A DNA stretch of 21,961 nt from Fimenecus sp045578245 (GTDB taxonomy: Bacteria; Bacillota; Clostridia; Oscillospirales; Acutalibacteraceae): NCBI GenBank assembly GCA_045578245.1, contig JAZNJX010000027.1, positions 1-21,961 of the forward strand, written 5' to 3'. This document shows, piece by piece, positions 21,146 through 21,961 of the stretch (its first letter is position 1; every line of letters starts with the position of its first letter). A model generated the notes under the pieces. It saw only the letters and a list, made by a program, of their open reading frames with translations, made no database searches and was not told where the DNA came from. The position numbers were made by a program, and so were the translations under genes.

Positions 21146-21961
21146 ATGTACAAGGATTTTATTGAAGATAGAATAAATGTGTTTCTTGAGGAATTTGAGA
21201 AACTTGTAGTTAAAGAGAATATTCCTGTAACAGATTTTCTCTACAAAGAGTGTGACTATAAACTCGACAACACTCTTCCCGAAATTGACGACAGCTTTAC
21301 TCTTTTTACACCTTATATCAACCGTTGGGGTGGCAAGAAGGATAAACATGCTTGGTTTTATAACGAAATTAAAGTACCTGAAAACTGGGAAGGTGAAATT
21401 CAGTTAACAGTTGCATCCGATGCTCGTTTGGGTTGGTGTGATATTAACCCACAGTTTATTGCTTATGTTGACGGTAAACTTCAGCAGGGTATTGACAAAA
21501 ACCATCGTGAAGTATTCCTTACAAAAGGCACACACAAAGTGTATCTTTATGCTTATTCAGGTAGTATTCACGATGAATATGTCGATTTTGTTACAAATCT
21601 TCAACTCATAGACGCTAAAACAAAGCAACTTTATTACGATATAAAAGTTCCTTTTGAAATTCTTGAATATGAAGACCAAAATTCAAAGAACTACTTTGAA
21701 ATTAAAAAGCATCTTAATAATGCTCTTAATTTTATTGATATGAGAAGCCCTTATTCATATGAATATTATGCATCTCTTGATAAGGCTATTGATTATCTTA
21801 AAACAGAATTTTATGGCAAATACTGTCACAAAGGTGATGTTTTCGCATTCTGTATCGGTCACACTCATATTGATGTGGCTTGGGAATGGACTCTTGCACA
21901 GACTCGTGAAAAAATTCTCCGTTCATTCTCTACAGTACTCGCACTTATGAAGAAATATCCT
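21146..21961 (+). CDS. GH38 alpha-mannosidase, 5' part only (runs off the window)
   Basis: The first 272 codons are present, still open at the window edge. The N-terminal 230 residues form a non-catalytic beta-rich domain (for example WEGEIQLTVASDARLGWCDINPQ), as in the large Ams1-type family members of about 1000 residues. GHTHIDVAWEW (238-248) is the start of the GH38 catalytic domain; His241 and Asp243 match the zinc ligands of the family. The enzyme removes alpha-linked mannose from glycans. No signal peptide is seen, suggesting a cytoplasmic enzyme acting on imported oligosaccharides. AAAGGCGG lies about 9 bases before the ATG. It follows folC by 24 bases with no terminator, so read-through from the nad-folC operon is likely. 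Confidence 0.9.
   Translation, partial: MYKDFIEDRINVFLEEFEKLVVKENIPVTDFLYKECDYKLDNTLPEIDDSFTLFTPYINRWGGKKDKHAWFYNEIKVPENWEGEIQLTVASDARLGWCDINPQFIAYVDGKLQQGIDKNHREVFLTKGTHKVYLYAYSGSIHDEYVDFVTNLQLIDAKTKQLYYDIKVPFEILEYEDQNSKNYFEIKKHLNNALNFIDMRSPYSYEYYASLDKAIDYLKTEFYGKYCHKGDVFAFCIGHTHIDVAWEWTLAQTREKILRSFSTVLALMKKYP

Overview
The window looks like a chromosomal segment from a low-GC, endospore-forming anaerobe of the class Clostridia, most likely a gut Oscillospiraceae/Ruminococcaceae-type bacterium. The evidence is a complete spoIIAA-spoIIAB-sigF operon, a SCIFF peptide with its radical SAM maturase, a secreted leucine-rich-repeat protein ending in a type I dockerin, AT-rich Gram-positive promoters and strong Shine-Dalgarno sites. 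No species can be named from the sequence alone.

Left part (1-5634). A GC-rich structured stretch at the extreme left edge ends in a strong hairpin. Two minus-strand genes follow, an SGNH hydrolase and a membrane-anchored alpha/beta hydrolase. They are divergent from a small XRE regulator, and the two promoters sit back to back around TTGCAA repeats. A short DtxR-family regulator with iron-type metal ligands is followed tightly by two flavoproteins (TIGR00275/HI0933 family and COG2509 family).

Middle (5668-12114). A membrane protein combines a zinc ribbon, a kinase fold that has lost its catalytic residues, a membrane segment and two PASTA domains. It converges on a large DUF5696-like lipoprotein. 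Next comes the sigma-F operon on the minus strand, divergent from a short asparaginase-family gene.

The 12153-12963 intergenic region is the most unusual part. A tRNA-Arg(ACG) gene with its own promoter is followed by two complete and one truncated tandem copies of a roughly 184-192 bp unit. Each unit begins with the last 19 bases of the tRNA, continues with a terminator hairpin and carries an inverted copy of the tRNA T-arm. The two complete units also share an identical 23-bp palindrome. The layout resembles tandem insertion at a tRNA 3' end, or a repeat family that carries and restores that end.

Right part (12964-21961). The dockerin/LRR protein converges on an Orn/Lys/Arg-decarboxylase-family enzyme. 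Then come the SCIFF maturase and, upstream of it across an intrinsic terminator, the SCIFF precursor (too short for a standard ORF cutoff, with seven cysteines rather than six). Divergently, nadB-nadC-folC form a tight operon for NAD and folate cofactor synthesis. The 5' part of a GH38 alpha-mannosidase gene follows and runs off the right edge.

All functional calls come from motif recognition by eye; no database search or alignment was run.
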